Assembly (NCBI RefSeq): GCF_023838525.1
Contig: NZ_JAHUQD010000004.1
Coordinates: 62,001-126,000 of the forward strand
From: Caldicoprobacter algeriensis
Lineage (GTDB): Bacteria > Bacillota > Clostridia > Caldicoprobacterales > Caldicoprobacteraceae
Direction of reading: 5' to 3'
DNA length: 64,000 bases
Below are positions 42,740 to 52,931 of this stretch, one piece after another; within the stretch, counting starts at the first letter, position 1; each line of letters starts with the position of its first letter. The notes beneath the pieces are model-generated. The model saw only the letters and a program-made list of their open reading frames with translations. It had not been told where the DNA came from and searched no databases. Position numbers and translations under genes: made by a program.

Positions 42740-43621
42740 TTAAATATCGCTTAACTCCTTTTCTACCAGACTCTTTAAATACCTTCCAAACTCTTCTTTG
42801 AGGTCCTCTCTGCGGAGGGCAAACTCCACTGTGGCCTGCAAATAGCCCAGCTTGTGACCAACGTCATACCTTTTACCCTCAAACTCATAGGCATATATGG
42901 CCTCTTCCGAAGCCAGAGCCTGAAGCGCGTCAGTGAGCTGTATCTCCCCTCCGATCCCGGGCGGGGTATTGGCCAAATGATAAAATATCCTGGGCGTGAT
43001 GATATACCGTCCCAGAATCGCAAGGGTGGACGGTGCCTTATCGGGATCGGGCTTTTCAACCAGCCCCTTAACCTTATAAACCCTGTCTTCAATCGGTATG
43101 CCGTTGACGATTCCGTACTTGCTGACATCTTCCTTAGGCACATGCTGACATCCAAGAACGGTGGTCTTATATTCATTGTAAACCTCGATGAGCTGCTTTA
43201 AACATGGTGTCTTAGAATATACGATATCGTCGCCCAGCAGCACAGCAAAGGGCTCGTCCCCTATAAAAGAACGGGCACAGTATATGGCATGTCCTAAACC
43301 TTTGGGCTCCTTCTGGCGTATGTAATGAATATCCACCATGTTTGAAATATCATCCACCAACTTGAGAAGGTCTTCTCTATTGCTCTTGCGAAGGGCCTCT
43401 TCCAGCTCCAGTGAACGATCAAAGTGGTCCTCAATAGACCTCTTGTTTCTGCCGGTAACAATGAGAAACTCCTCTATTCCCGACTCAATAGCCTCTTCTA
43501 TTATATACTGTATGGTAGGCTTGTCAACGATGGGCAACATCTCTTTGGGCTGGGCCTTTGTGGCCGGTAAAAACCTGGTTCCTAACCCGGCCGCCGGAAT
43601 GATGGCTTTTCTTATCTTCAT
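42740..43621 (-). CDS. galU: UTP-glucose-1-phosphate uridylyltransferase
   Basis: 293 residues: nucleotide loop IPAAGLGTRFLPATKAQPKE, MLPIVDKPTIQYI, KEPKGLGHAI, FAVLLGDDI and GLVEKPDPDKAPS. It makes UDP-glucose for surface polysaccharides and lipids. It lies about 100 bp upstream of the phosphoglucomutase gene, in line with a glucose-1-phosphate pathway. Confidence 0.96.
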   Translation of the reverse strand: MKIRKAIIPAAGLGTRFLPATKAQPKEMLPIVDKPTIQYIIEEAIESGIEEFLIVTGRNKRSIEDHFDRSLELEEALRKSNREDLLKLVDDISNMVDIHYIRQKEPKGLGHAIYCARSFIGDEPFAVLLGDDIVYSKTPCLKQLIEVYNEYKTTVLGCQHVPKEDVSKYGIVNGIPIEDRVYKVKGLVEKPDPDKAPSTLAILGRYIITPRIFYHLANTPPGIGGEIQLTDALQALASEEAIYAYEFEGKRYDVGHKLGYLQATVEFALRREDLKEEFGRYLKSLVEKELSDI

Positions 43622-43726
43622 CCTATATCCCCCATTTCTCTGCTGCTTTAATCCGTTCTTGTCTTTCGTCCTTTCTGAAAATCATACCAAAGATGATCAT
43701 CCATAAATAATATTTTACATCTTATG

Positions 43727-46231
43727 TTAATTTTTCTCAATAACCAGCCTGTATCCAGTATAAGACTCAAACTCCTTTTTAACGTCATCAAAGGCCTCAC
43801 GATCCCAATCATCCACAGGTACAATCCTAACCTCCTTTTCCAGCTGAAAAAAGCCAGGGTTCTTTTTTAAACGCAATCCCTTTTGCTCCAGCAACCGTCT
43901 TGCCAGCTTGATGATCTCGTTCTGGTTGGGATTGGGATTGATCCTCATAGGCCATCCAGTCTTCTCCTCAAGCTGCAATATGATGTCCCGGTATCGCTCG
44001 CCTATCTCCGGAGATATAAAAGTCAGCTCTATATAGGGCCCCTTTTCATCCCGCTTCAGCCCCTTTTTATAAAGCCTGTGAGGCTTTCCCGCAAAGGTTT
44101 CTTCTATAAGCCTGAAAGCCCTGTTCTGTTCCATCTGGCCGGGCTGTGCTGCCACCGGCTCAGGCGTTTTGGGCTCTGTGTGCCCTTCAATGACCAAATC
44201 AAGGCCGGTAGCCTCGCTGAACCGTTTTCTTATATCCTCAACATCCACATCCCCTTCAATGGAGGCTTTAAAATACCCCTGAGCACGGTAATACGATAAA
44301 CTTCCCGACAGATAAGCACCCTCAGGCAAAAGGCTTACAAGCAGGTCCTCTGCAGCCTCCAGATTGCACTCCCGGTTAAGCTCAACCCGCCAGCCGGTTA
44401 ACTTCTCGAACTGCTCGATTTCGTCCCTGTACTTCTGGACCGCAACCTTGGGAAATTTGAAGTAAAGCAGTGCAACCTTTTCATCAAACCTGGCCCCCTT
44501 TTTATACAATCCCGTCTCGGGCGGGAAAAACTCATCCACCAGCGCAAGCATACGGTTAACCTCCATAGGCCCTTGAAGCTCTTGCAACCGCTGGGCAACT
44601 TGCTCTTCAGACAGCGGCCGGTACAAAAAAGGTCGCCAGCTATCGGGCTCAAAGTAGTCGGAATGGAGCAGTACATCCGCCAGCTTGCTTATCTGTTCCT
44701 GTGTCGGCTCCTTTCCTGACCAGATCTTGAGCAGCTCTTCGAGGCTGTAGGCCCTCTTTTGCCCGCCATGATCCATTATATGCTTCCACAGGGTCTCTAT
44801 ATCTCCCTCACCAGGAAGAGCCTCTCTATTGAGCGAAGGGATTAAAGCCCTTTCAAGCTGCTTTCTGGGGTGCCCGATGCGGAAATCATACGCCTCGCCG
44901 TTCCTTGGCACATAAACCCTGCCCCAGAAATCGGCCTGTATCTCCTGGCCCAGGTGCTGTATGACCTCTTCCTGCCCGTGGACCAGGAAAATCTGGCGCG
45001 GAGACAGGGCATGCACTAGACCTATGAGCTCGGTCTTATCGGCATGGGCAGATAAGTTGTACCTGTCAACCTGGCACTTGACAGGGATCCGCCTTTCACC
45101 CAGTGCGAGAAACCTCTCCTCGCAAGGAGCGTTTACCAGAGCGAGCAGCTGGCGGCCAGGGGCCTCCTCATCTTGATAGCCCGTTATGGCGATGAAGTTC
45201 TTCTCATCTCCCACCAGCTTTTCGGCATACCACTGGCTTGGCCCACCGGTCAACATGCCGGAACTGGATATTATGCAGCAGGGTTCCGAAAGCCCCACTA
45301 TCACTTCACGCTCTCTGGGGTCGGCTACGGGTTGTATCCAGTCATCAAAAAACACCTCTTTATCTTTCCACACCCTCTTAGCCAAACTGCTGTGGAGATA
45401 ATTTGGGTTCAAGCGGTACATCCTGCACACTTCCCGCACCATGCCGTCAACAAAGACCTTAAACCTAGGCAACTTTCCTCTGTTCATGGCCCGCTTCAGC
45501 ATGAGTATAACCTCTTGAGCGCGCCCTATAGCAAAGGCGGGTATCAGCACCTTTCCTCCTCTATCTATGACCTCTCCCACCATCTGGATGAGGCGTTCCT
45601 CTTCCATCTGGCGGTTAGCGTGGAGCTTGTCCCCGTAGGTACCTTCCAATATGGCCACGTCGGGCCGAAGCTTAGGTATTGCAGCCCCGCTTACCGTATA
45701 CTGATTGACCAGCGAAATGTCCCCTGAATAGAATACATTCCCTTCTTTCCCCTGTATATATATACTGCTTGCACCGACTATGTGACCAGCATAATAGAAG
45801 GTAACTTTCAGATCAGCATCCTTAAAAGGCTGTATGGCATATTCTGGCGAAAAACACAGTATCCTGTCCATCATCTGCTTTACGTGGACCTCTGCGTAAA
45901 TGGGTATTTCGCCTTCCTGTTGTTCCATAATCTTCAGACTGTCGTAAAGCAGGACGCGCACCAAGTCCTTGGTTGCATGGGTCATATATATGGGAGCACT
46001 GGGGTACTCCCTGCTTATTACAGGGAGGGCTCCGGTGTGGTCCAGATGGGCATGGGTAACAAATACCGCATCCACACCACCCTTTTCTTGAATAATACGA
46101 AGATCAGGAAGGCTATCTTTCGCTGAATCCATCCTGACTCCCGCGTCCAGAAGGATATTCTTATTGTCTATGCGCAACAGATAGCAGCTGGCCCCCACTT
46201 CGGCAGCTCCACCACAAAAGATCAATTCCAT
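43727..46231 (-). CDS. Beta-CASP metallo-beta-lactamase RNase-like protein with duplicated C-terminal module
   Basis: 834 residues. Residues 1-455 form a CPSF73-like nuclease: motif 2 THAHLDH (His60, His62, Asp64, His65), motif 3 AGHIVGA, motif 4 YSGD, the beta-CASP segment (ILEGTYGDKLH, VLIPAFAIGRAQE, CIISSSGMLTGGPS) and the RMMBL end NLSAHADK and IFLVHGQE. Residues ~460-834 are not part of the known fold. They contain two related modules, ~557-683 and ~703-832, sharing LYKKG...DEK, YRD.I.Q.E..TGW, an N-terminal helix pair and an ending TG..LVIE. The N-terminal part predicts RNA cleavage or a 5' exonuclease; the C-terminal part may bind RNA. Confidence 0.87.
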   Translation of the reverse strand: MELIFCGGAAEVGASCYLLRIDNKNILLDAGVRMDSAKDSLPDLRIIQEKGGVDAVFVTHAHLDHTGALPVISREYPSAPIYMTHATKDLVRVLLYDSLKIMEQQEGEIPIYAEVHVKQMMDRILCFSPEYAIQPFKDADLKVTFYYAGHIVGASSIYIQGKEGNVFYSGDISLVNQYTVSGAAIPKLRPDVAILEGTYGDKLHANRQMEEERLIQMVGEVIDRGGKVLIPAFAIGRAQEVILMLKRAMNRGKLPRFKVFVDGMVREVCRMYRLNPNYLHSSLAKRVWKDKEVFFDDWIQPVADPREREVIVGLSEPCCIISSSGMLTGGPSQWYAEKLVGDEKNFIAITGYQDEEAPGRQLLALVNAPCEERFLALGERRIPVKCQVDRYNLSAHADKTELIGLVHALSPRQIFLVHGQEEVIQHLGQEIQADFWGRVYVPRNGEAYDFRIGHPRKQLERALIPSLNREALPGEGDIETLWKHIMDHGGQKRAYSLEELLKIWSGKEPTQEQISKLADVLLHSDYFEPDSWRPFLYRPLSEEQVAQRLQELQGPMEVNRMLALVDEFFPPETGLYKKGARFDEKVALLYFKFPKVAVQKYRDEIEQFEKLTGWRVELNRECNLEAAEDLLVSLLPEGAYLSGSLSYYRAQGYFKASIEGDVDVEDIRKRFSEATGLDLVIEGHTEPKTPEPVAAQPGQMEQNRAFRLIEETFAGKPHRLYKKGLKRDEKGPYIELTFISPEIGERYRDIILQLEEKTGWPMRINPNPNQNEIIKLARRLLEQKGLRLKKNPGFFQLEKEVRIVPVDDWDREAFDDVKKEFESYTGYRLVIEKN

Positions 46232-46443
46232 CCATCAACATCCTTCCGTAAAATAATATAAATAATCTCCTAATCTATTTGAACCTTTTCTCCTCTTCCT
46301 TGCTCCATAACCTCATCATACATTCACTTTCTCTTTTTACTTCAACGAAGTCCATTTTCTTATGTGAATTATAACATAACCAAAAATAAAAGACAAACCG
46401 CTGTTCTTCCAAACTGTTCGGTACATAATACACTTAGCATCAA

Positions 46444-46472
46444 TTGCAAATACAGCAAATAACTGGTATAAT
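46444..46472 (+). promoter_or_regulatory. Promoter of the ABC exporter operon
   Basis: TTGCAA (46444-46449), 17-bp spacer ending in TGG, and TATAAT (46467-46472), an extended -10 promoter about 30 bp before the gene. Confidence 0.75.
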
Positions 46473-46502
46473 ATACTTAACTTTAAGCAAGGGGGCACAT
46501 CT

Positions 46503-47225
46503 ATGCTCAAGATAAACAACCTATCCAAGAGCTACAACAGAGGAGCAATTAAAGCTGTTGACCATCTCAACCTCCACGTAAAACCGGGGGAGATATTCGG
46601 CTTCTTGGGGCCCAACGGCGCAGGAAAGACCACCACCATAAAGATGATAGTGGGCCTTTTGAACCCTGATGAAGGCAGCATAATCGTCAACGGCTATGAT
46701 AACCAGAAAAATCCTATAGAGGCTAAAAGAAGCATTGGATACGTACCCGACACTCCAACGGTATACGACCGTTTGACGGGAATAGAGTACTTGAACTTCA
46801 TGGCTGATGTATACCAGGTACCGCCCAATCAGAGAAAAGAGAGGATCAATTATTTCTTGGAAATGTTTGACCTTACCGATGCCGCAGAGGACCTCATTAA
46901 GAGCTACTCCCATGGCATGAAGCAAAAGATAGCGTTGGCAGGCGCCCTTCTTCACAATCCGGCCCTTTGGATAATGGATGAGCCCATGGTGGGCTTGGAT
47001 CCCAAGTCCTCCCACTTGCTTAAAGAGCTCATGAGGCAGCACTGTCAAAATGGCAACACCGTCTTTTTCTCCACCCACATACTGGAAGTGGCAGAAAGGC
47101 TGTGCGACAGGATAGGCATAATCCACAGAGGTAAATTGATAGCCGTGGGCACTCTTGATGAGCTGCGCGGCGGAGAGCAGGCCGAAACCTTGGAAAACAT
47201 ATTCCTGGAGTTGACGGAACAATGA
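46503..47225 (+). CDS. ABC transporter ATP-binding protein
   Basis: 240 residues with Walker A GPNGAGKTT, signature SYSHGMKQK, Walker B LWIMDEPMVGLDP and switch His in STHI. It is of the drug/bacitracin/Na+ export subclass. A GGGGG ribosome site precedes the ATG. It overlaps the permease gene by 4 nt. Confidence 0.93.
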   Translation: MLKINNLSKSYNRGAIKAVDHLNLHVKPGEIFGFLGPNGAGKTTTIKMIVGLLNPDEGSIIVNGYDNQKNPIEAKRSIGYVPDTPTVYDRLTGIEYLNFMADVYQVPPNQRKERINYFLEMFDLTDAAEDLIKSYSHGMKQKIALAGALLHNPALWIMDEPMVGLDPKSSHLLKELMRQHCQNGNTVFFSTHILEVAERLCDRIGIIHRGKLIAVGTLDELRGGEQAETLENIFLELTEQ

Positions 47226-48898
47226 GTCAGTTTATCAGCTTACTAAAAACAATCCTCAATGTCAACTTTGGCATTTCAGCTCTGCGCTACAGGTTTACAA
47301 AGGAAAAAAGCCGCCTGTGGGAACCGGTCTTAATAGGTTTGTCAATAATACTGGGTGGGGGATCTGTAATATCCCTTTATACCTGGTTTTTACAGGGCGT
47401 ATACAAAGGGGGCCAGATACTCAACAGCCCCGAGTTGGTGCTGATCTTGGCTCTATTAGCGTGTCAGCTCATGGTATTCATATTTGGCATATTTTACGTA
47501 ATATCGGCATTCTATTTTTCAAATGATATGGATATCCTGGTTCCCCTGCCGCTAAAGCCTTACCATATACTGGCCAGCAAATTCCTAATAATCGTGATAA
47601 ACGAATATCTTGTAACCTGGCCCATGCTGCTCCCTGCAATAATCATTTACGGTATAGGGATGCGACCAGGAATTGCATACTGGTTTAAAAGCTTTTTTAT
47701 ATTGCTGTTTGCACCGGGTATACCACTGGTGGTGGTATCAACATTCGTTCTTATACTCATGCGAGTTGTGAGCATACGCAAAAGCAAAGACCTGATGGTA
47801 GTGATAGGCAGCCTGCTAGGATTGTTGCTGGGCCTAACAGTGAACTATTTTGTACAAAAAGTTCCTGAAGACAATCCCCAACAGTTTATACAGGACCTGA
47901 TAGTTTCCCGGGCCGATGTCATACAGTCCATAGGCCAAAGGTTCCCTCCCAGCCTATGGGCCACTTACGGACTGGCTAGACAAGGCTCAGAAGGTTGGAT
48001 GTATTTTACGCTGTACTGTCTGATATCTTTAGTGCTGTTCGTTTTCCTCCTATGGCTGGGTAACCTGATATTTTACAGGGGGCTTCTGGCAGAGCAGGAG
48101 GTAACTCGCAGAAGGAAGCGGCTGTCGACTGAAAAGATAAATACAGAGGTCGAAAAGGCCTCAACTCCTGTAAAAGCGCTATTCTGGAAGGAATGGAAGC
48201 TGTTTTTAAGAACGCCCGTCTATGCCATGAACGGGCTGGCAGGCATGATTATGGTGCCTTTTTTAATGCTTATGCCTTTCATAGCCCAAGAAGGAAAAAT
48301 TAAGGCTCTACTGATGCAGGCAAGACAGCCCAACTTTCTCATGTGGACTACCTTAAGCGGTGCTGGACTCGTTTTGTTTACATCCAGCATCAATATCGTA
48401 GCGTGTACCTCCATCTCAAGGGAAGGCCAAACGTTTTGGATATCCAAGGTGATCCCCGTACCGGCAAAGCAACAGGTTACCGCCAAGCTGTTGCACAGCA
48501 TGGCCATATCATGCCTGGGCATACTGGTCACCACCACGGTACTGGGGATAGTGCTAAGACTGTCCCTCCTGAGGCTGTTTATAATATTTACACTGTGCTT
48601 GCTGGGAAATCTGCTCCTCAACGCGCTCAACCTGCTCATCGACCTTTTGCGCCCAAAGCTTGAATGGAACGACCCTCAGGAAGCCGTAAAGCAAAACCTA
48701 AACGGTTTGTTCAGCATCCTGTTCACCTTTGCTGCTCTGGCGGTATTTGCCGTTTTAACAGTTCTTCTCGTCAAAGCAGGAATTTCAGAGTGGATTATAT
48801 ATGCCGTTCTGGGGCTTGTAATGGGTTTGCTAACCATCCCCAGCACAGCAGCCCTGTACGCCCTGGCAGAAACCCAATACAAAAAAATAGAGGTGTAG
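47222..48898 (+). CDS. ABC exporter membrane protein
   Basis: 558 residues with about twelve hydrophobic segments in two halves, separated by a cytoplasmic basic stretch (EVTRRRKRLSTEKINTEVEK, ~295-315). PVKALFWKEWKLFLRTPVY is typical of ABC-2-like exporter permeases that pair with the upstream ATPase. The substrate is unknown. Its stop lies one base from the end of recQ on the other strand, with no visible terminator between. Confidence 0.85.
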   Translation: MSQFISLLKTILNVNFGISALRYRFTKEKSRLWEPVLIGLSIILGGGSVISLYTWFLQGVYKGGQILNSPELVLILALLACQLMVFIFGIFYVISAFYFSNDMDILVPLPLKPYHILASKFLIIVINEYLVTWPMLLPAIIIYGIGMRPGIAYWFKSFFILLFAPGIPLVVVSTFVLILMRVVSIRKSKDLMVVIGSLLGLLLGLTVNYFVQKVPEDNPQQFIQDLIVSRADVIQSIGQRFPPSLWATYGLARQGSEGWMYFTLYCLISLVLFVFLLWLGNLIFYRGLLAEQEVTRRRKRLSTEKINTEVEKASTPVKALFWKEWKLFLRTPVYAMNGLAGMIMVPFLMLMPFIAQEGKIKALLMQARQPNFLMWTTLSGAGLVLFTSSINIVACTSISREGQTFWISKVIPVPAKQQVTAKLLHSMAISCLGILVTTTVLGIVLRLSLLRLFIIFTLCLLGNLLLNALNLLIDLLRPKLEWNDPQEAVKQNLNGLFSILFTFAALAVFAVLTVLLVKAGISEWIIYAVLGLVMGLLTIPSTAALYALAETQYKKIEV

Positions 48899-48899
48899 C

Positions 48900-50651
48900 T
48901 TACACGATGGTCTTTTTGCGGAGATAGCGGTGTATTTCCAGCAGAAATTCGTCGGCAAACAGCTCAATGTTGCGCTGTTCTATTCCGGCATCAATTTTAA
49001 GCAGCTGTTTCCTGGTGACCGGTTTGAGGGCTGCCATCCGTTCAAGGGTGCTGTCGTCAAAGACCGCCTGGCGCGGCACCCCCGCTTTTTTGGCAATCCT
49101 CTCCCTCACCTTTTTTAGGATATCAAGAAGCGCCTCGTCTGCCTTGTCATCTTCTCCGGCGTCAGAAACATCCCCTTGAGCATTCAGTATGTCCTTTAGC
49201 AGGTCATCTATGAACTTTCTCTTGGTCCCATCGGCAGCTGAACCGCATACGCTGCAGTTACCGCACTTGGTAAAAGTAGGCTCCTCGTTGAAATACTCGA
49301 GAATGTTGTACCGTAGGCACCTTTTGCTCAAGCAGTATTCCACCATCTTGTCCAGCTTTTCAAGCTCCACCTTTTTGTGCTGATCTATCTCTTCCTGGGT
49401 AAGCTCAAACTTCCTGCCATTCAAGAATGGGTAGACCACGCCACTTTTCAGCTTTATGTAATTGTACTCGATTAATTTTCGCAGTGCGCTGTGCAGAACT
49501 TGCTTTGATATATTGCCTTTAAGGAGCGCGTCAAGGGTGATCCCTTTGTCGCCTGACTCAAGCACCCTGTTATAGACACTTTCCACCAGGGTTACAGAGG
49601 GATAGTTTATATTTATAAGAGCCCGGTTGAGATGGTAATCGTCCTCCGAATAGAGCAGTATACAGCAGGCCATCTTGCCATCCCTTCCGGCCCGTCCTAC
49701 TTCCTGATAATAATACTCCAAAGACCTGGGCATGTTGTAATGTATTATATATCTTATGTCACTCTTGTCTATGCCCATTCCGAAGGCATTGGTAGCCACC
49801 ATAACCGATGTCTTACCCTGGGCGAAGTCCTCCTGAGCCATAATCCTGTCCCGGCTGCTCAGCCCTGCGTGATACATCCCAGCCGGTATGCCCTTGCTGA
49901 TAAGCAGACTATAGAGGTCCTCAACGGTCTTCCTGGTAGCGGCATAAATGATGCCCGCCTTGCCTAAATTTTTCTTGACATACCTTAGAACAAACCCCTG
50001 CTTATCCCGAGGCCTCTCTACCCTAAACTCCAAATTGGGCCTGTCAAAGCCGCTCACAAACAGCTTATACTTCTTTAAATTGAGCAACCGGATTATATCC
50101 TGCTGCACGCGCCAGTTGGCGGTAGCCGTAAAGGCAGCCACCACAGGGCTGCCCACTTGCTCTATCAAATCCTTTACCTTTAAATAGGCGGGACGGAAAT
50201 TATGCCCCCACTGGGATATGCAGTGCGCCTCATCCACAGCTACAAACGGCACCTTCAAGCCCTTCAAGGCGTCAATAAACCCTTCTGAATAAAAGCGTTC
50301 GGGGGCAATGTATACGATCTTGTACTTCCCCTGGCTTAGGTTGCACATGCGCCTGGCAAGCTCTTCTTCCGAGAGGATGCTGCTTATAAAGGTAGAAGGG
50401 ATACCCCGTTGGCTCAGCTGATCCACCTGATCTTTCATCAACGATATAAGGGGTGATATAACCAAGGTGGTACCTGAGAACATGACAGCAGGAAGCTGAT
50501 AGCACAGCGATTTCCCACTTCCGGTTGGAAATACTGTGACGGCATTTTCTCCTCGAAGTATGCTCTCTACCACCTGCCGCTGGCCGGGACGAAAATCATC
50601 ATGCCCAAAGTATTCCCGCAAATATTTGTATAACAATTCTGACTGGCTCAT
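48900..50651 (-). CDS. recQ: ATP-dependent DNA helicase RecQ
   Basis: 583 residues. Motif 0 FRPGQRQVVESIL, Walker A FPTGSGKSLCYQLPA, motif II DEAHCISQWGHNFRP, motif VI QEVGRAGRDG and FGMGIDKSDIRYIIH mark RecQ. The RQC zinc site is CLSKRCLRYNILEYF...CGNCSVCG and the C-terminal ~80 residues are HRDC-like. It unwinds 3'-5' in recombination and repair. Length is near the family norm. Confidence 0.95.
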   Translation of the reverse strand: MSQSELLYKYLREYFGHDDFRPGQRQVVESILRGENAVTVFPTGSGKSLCYQLPAVMFSGTTLVISPLISLMKDQVDQLSQRGIPSTFISSILSEEELARRMCNLSQGKYKIVYIAPERFYSEGFIDALKGLKVPFVAVDEAHCISQWGHNFRPAYLKVKDLIEQVGSPVVAAFTATANWRVQQDIIRLLNLKKYKLFVSGFDRPNLEFRVERPRDKQGFVLRYVKKNLGKAGIIYAATRKTVEDLYSLLISKGIPAGMYHAGLSSRDRIMAQEDFAQGKTSVMVATNAFGMGIDKSDIRYIIHYNMPRSLEYYYQEVGRAGRDGKMACCILLYSEDDYHLNRALININYPSVTLVESVYNRVLESGDKGITLDALLKGNISKQVLHSALRKLIEYNYIKLKSGVVYPFLNGRKFELTQEEIDQHKKVELEKLDKMVEYCLSKRCLRYNILEYFNEEPTFTKCGNCSVCGSAADGTKRKFIDDLLKDILNAQGDVSDAGEDDKADEALLDILKKVRERIAKKAGVPRQAVFDDSTLERMAALKPVTRKQLLKIDAGIEQRNIELFADEFLLEIHRYLRKKTIV

Positions 50652-50700
50652 CAGAGACTACACCCTTTTGCTCATTCATTAACTTGATGGCGTTTGGCTC

Positions 50701-50779
50701 TCATCCCCTCGCCGAAAGTAAAACTTCTACTGCTGTGGCCAATCGCTGTGCCGTTGCCCCATCACCCAGCGCAGGGGAC
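50701..50779 (-). pseudogene. Possible remnant of a UDP-GlcNAc 2-epimerase-like C-terminus
   Basis: On the minus strand a ~26-codon frame ends at 50701. It reads RSPALGDGATAQRLATAVEV and further residues, resembling the last residues of WecB-like epimerases (NPYGDG.AA.RI). It has no start and is closed upstream by a stop. The rest of the 242-bp gap 50652-50893 shows nothing else. Confidence 0.3.
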
Positions 50780-50893
50780 CGCTATTTATAGTTTATATAT
50801 AAACATTTACAAAATCAATAAGTTATCATAAAAATTGCCAATTTGCTGCTTCCTTCGCCAAAAATTTATTAAAATGTTACAAAAACCGGTGAA

Positions 50894-52852
50894 TCAAACG
50901 CCAATGAGAACCCTGCCCTTAAGGGGCAATATATCTATAAACAGGTATCCCTCTCTGGTCAAAAATTCCATGCCAAAATTCATTACATCTATCAGCTTGC
51001 TTATACCCCATCTTTGCATATCAAGTTTTACGGTATAGGCCTTGTACTGGCTGCGGTTTATGATTACAAGCGCAAAGCCGTCGCTGCGCTCCCGTCCAAA
51101 CACATCCTTGCCCCCTCTGATGCAGCGGACAAAGGCGTACACATCTCCTTCATAATAAACCGGTATAAATTCCCCCGTCCTCAGGGCATCCATGCCGTTC
51201 CTCAAGGCAGCAACCCTTTTGTACCACTCCAGCAGCTCCTTATCCTCACGGCCCCAAGGATAAGTGCGCCTGTTGAATGGATCGCTATAGCCCGACAGTC
51301 CGGCCTCATCTCCATAGTATATGCAGGGCACCCCGGGAAATGTCATCTGAAGCAGGGATACCAGCTTGAGCCTTTGGATGGCCAGCCTTTCCTGCTCCTC
51401 AGTTAAAGCATAATGGGCCTGCTGGTCCCGCGACAGAGCATGCTGGGGCGGCGCTTCCCCCAAAATCGTCTTTATCCTGGGCACGTCGTGCGACCCCACC
51501 AGGTTCATAAGCGAATAAAAACATTCAACCGGATAGTTCTCATATAGGCTCATGATAGCCCTGTTGAAACAGGCAGCATCCCACTCACCCAAGAAAAATT
51601 TCAAAACCATATCCCTGAAAGGATAGTTCATTACCGAGTCCAGCTCCTCGCCCAGCAGATATTCCCTTCTCTTGCCATAGCTCACCTTTCTGGAGGCATC
51701 TTCCCATACTTCTCCGATTATAACAGCCTCCTCATCCATCTCTTTTACAGCCTTCCTGAATTCCTTCAAAAACTCATCGGGCACTTCATCCACCACGTCC
51801 AGGCGCCAGCCTTTTGCGCCCTTCTTAAGCCAATACTTGGCCACAGCATCCTCATCATGAATAATGTATTTTTGATACGAGGGCTCCATCTCGTTTACGT
51901 TGGGCAGGGTGTCTATTCCCCACCAGCACTCATACACATCAGGATAGCGTATAAATCGGTACCATGGGTAATAGGGTGAATCCTTAGACTGATAAGCCCC
52001 CAGCGTGGGATACCTGCCGTTCTTATTGAAATACATGCTATCGCTGCCAGTGTGGCTGAACACCCCATCCAGGATGATGTATATGTCTAACTCCCTGGCT
52101 TTTTGGCAAAGTTCCTGGAAGATTTCCTCATCTCCAAACATGGGGTCTATCTTCTTATAGTTCCCCACATCGTATTTATGGTTGGAATAGGCCTCGAAAA
52201 TGGGGTTTAGGTACAGAGCGCTGACCCCCAGCTCCTTAAGGTAGGACAATTTCTTTTTTATGCCCAGCAGGTTTCCCCCAAAGAAATCGTTGCACAATAC
52301 CTTCCCGGTAACCGGATCCGGCTTGTAGTTGGGCACCTCGTACCAGTCCTGGTGTATTATGCAGTCGTCCCCGTAAACGAGCGGTCGTCCATCCTCGTTT
52401 CCGTTGTAGAACCGGTCCACAAATATCTGATACATGATGCTGTCTTTAAACCAGTCAGGAGTTTTAAAGCTCCGCTTATACACCGTCACCTGATATGAAT
52501 GGGGCGGGTAATCGGTGATTTGCCCTACCCCGCCCAACCCATCGGGTTTGCAGCCATAATAATACATGCCCCTGTCAGTCTCAATTATGAAATAATACCA
52601 TAGAAGCCCCGGAACTCCAGGGCTTCTGAAACGGCCTTCATACATGTATTGGTCTTCATATCGCGATGTAAGAAACATAGGAATCCTGGTCTCTCCAAGG
52701 CCATCCTGCCATAGCCTTAAGATGACAGATCTTATATCATTTTGCGTATACACCTTTACCCGCAAAGTGACTGTCTCCTGACAGGGCACCGCTCCAAACG
52801 GCTGCCTGTAAGCGCTGTCGTGGGAATTATGATAAATCCATATATATTCCAT
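50894..52852 (-). CDS. GH13 alpha-amylase / neopullulanase-type glucanase (intracellular)
   Basis: 652 residues without signal peptide. The N-terminal beta domain (~1-125) is followed by a GH13 barrel: DSIMYQIFVDRFYNG, region I DGVFSHTG, region II GWRLDVVDEV (nucleophile Asp), region III IIGEVWEDA (acid Glu), region IV LVGSHDVPR (Asp), and a C-terminal beta domain. It is likely a maltogenic or neopullulanase-type enzyme acting on maltodextrin or glycogen. Its neighbours glgA and glgB support a role in storage glucan turnover. Confidence 0.9.
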   Translation of the reverse strand: MEYIWIYHNSHDSAYRQPFGAVPCQETVTLRVKVYTQNDIRSVILRLWQDGLGETRIPMFLTSRYEDQYMYEGRFRSPGVPGLLWYYFIIETDRGMYYYGCKPDGLGGVGQITDYPPHSYQVTVYKRSFKTPDWFKDSIMYQIFVDRFYNGNEDGRPLVYGDDCIIHQDWYEVPNYKPDPVTGKVLCNDFFGGNLLGIKKKLSYLKELGVSALYLNPIFEAYSNHKYDVGNYKKIDPMFGDEEIFQELCQKARELDIYIILDGVFSHTGSDSMYFNKNGRYPTLGAYQSKDSPYYPWYRFIRYPDVYECWWGIDTLPNVNEMEPSYQKYIIHDEDAVAKYWLKKGAKGWRLDVVDEVPDEFLKEFRKAVKEMDEEAVIIGEVWEDASRKVSYGKRREYLLGEELDSVMNYPFRDMVLKFFLGEWDAACFNRAIMSLYENYPVECFYSLMNLVGSHDVPRIKTILGEAPPQHALSRDQQAHYALTEEQERLAIQRLKLVSLLQMTFPGVPCIYYGDEAGLSGYSDPFNRRTYPWGREDKELLEWYKRVAALRNGMDALRTGEFIPVYYEGDVYAFVRCIRGGKDVFGRERSDGFALVIINRSQYKAYTVKLDMQRWGISKLIDVMNFGMEFLTREGYLFIDILPLKGRVLIGV

Positions 52853-52931
52853 ATCGGACCATCCTTTCGGTCACCTTTTCGTTTTTACCACATTCTTATA
52901 AAGTTAAACCCATCTAAAACGCACATATAGA

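Noticed and set aside
46521-47222. Long minus-strand frame of 233 codons
   Set aside because: It is the antisense shadow of the ABC ATPase gene on the plus strand, which has all family motifs, a promoter and a ribosome site.
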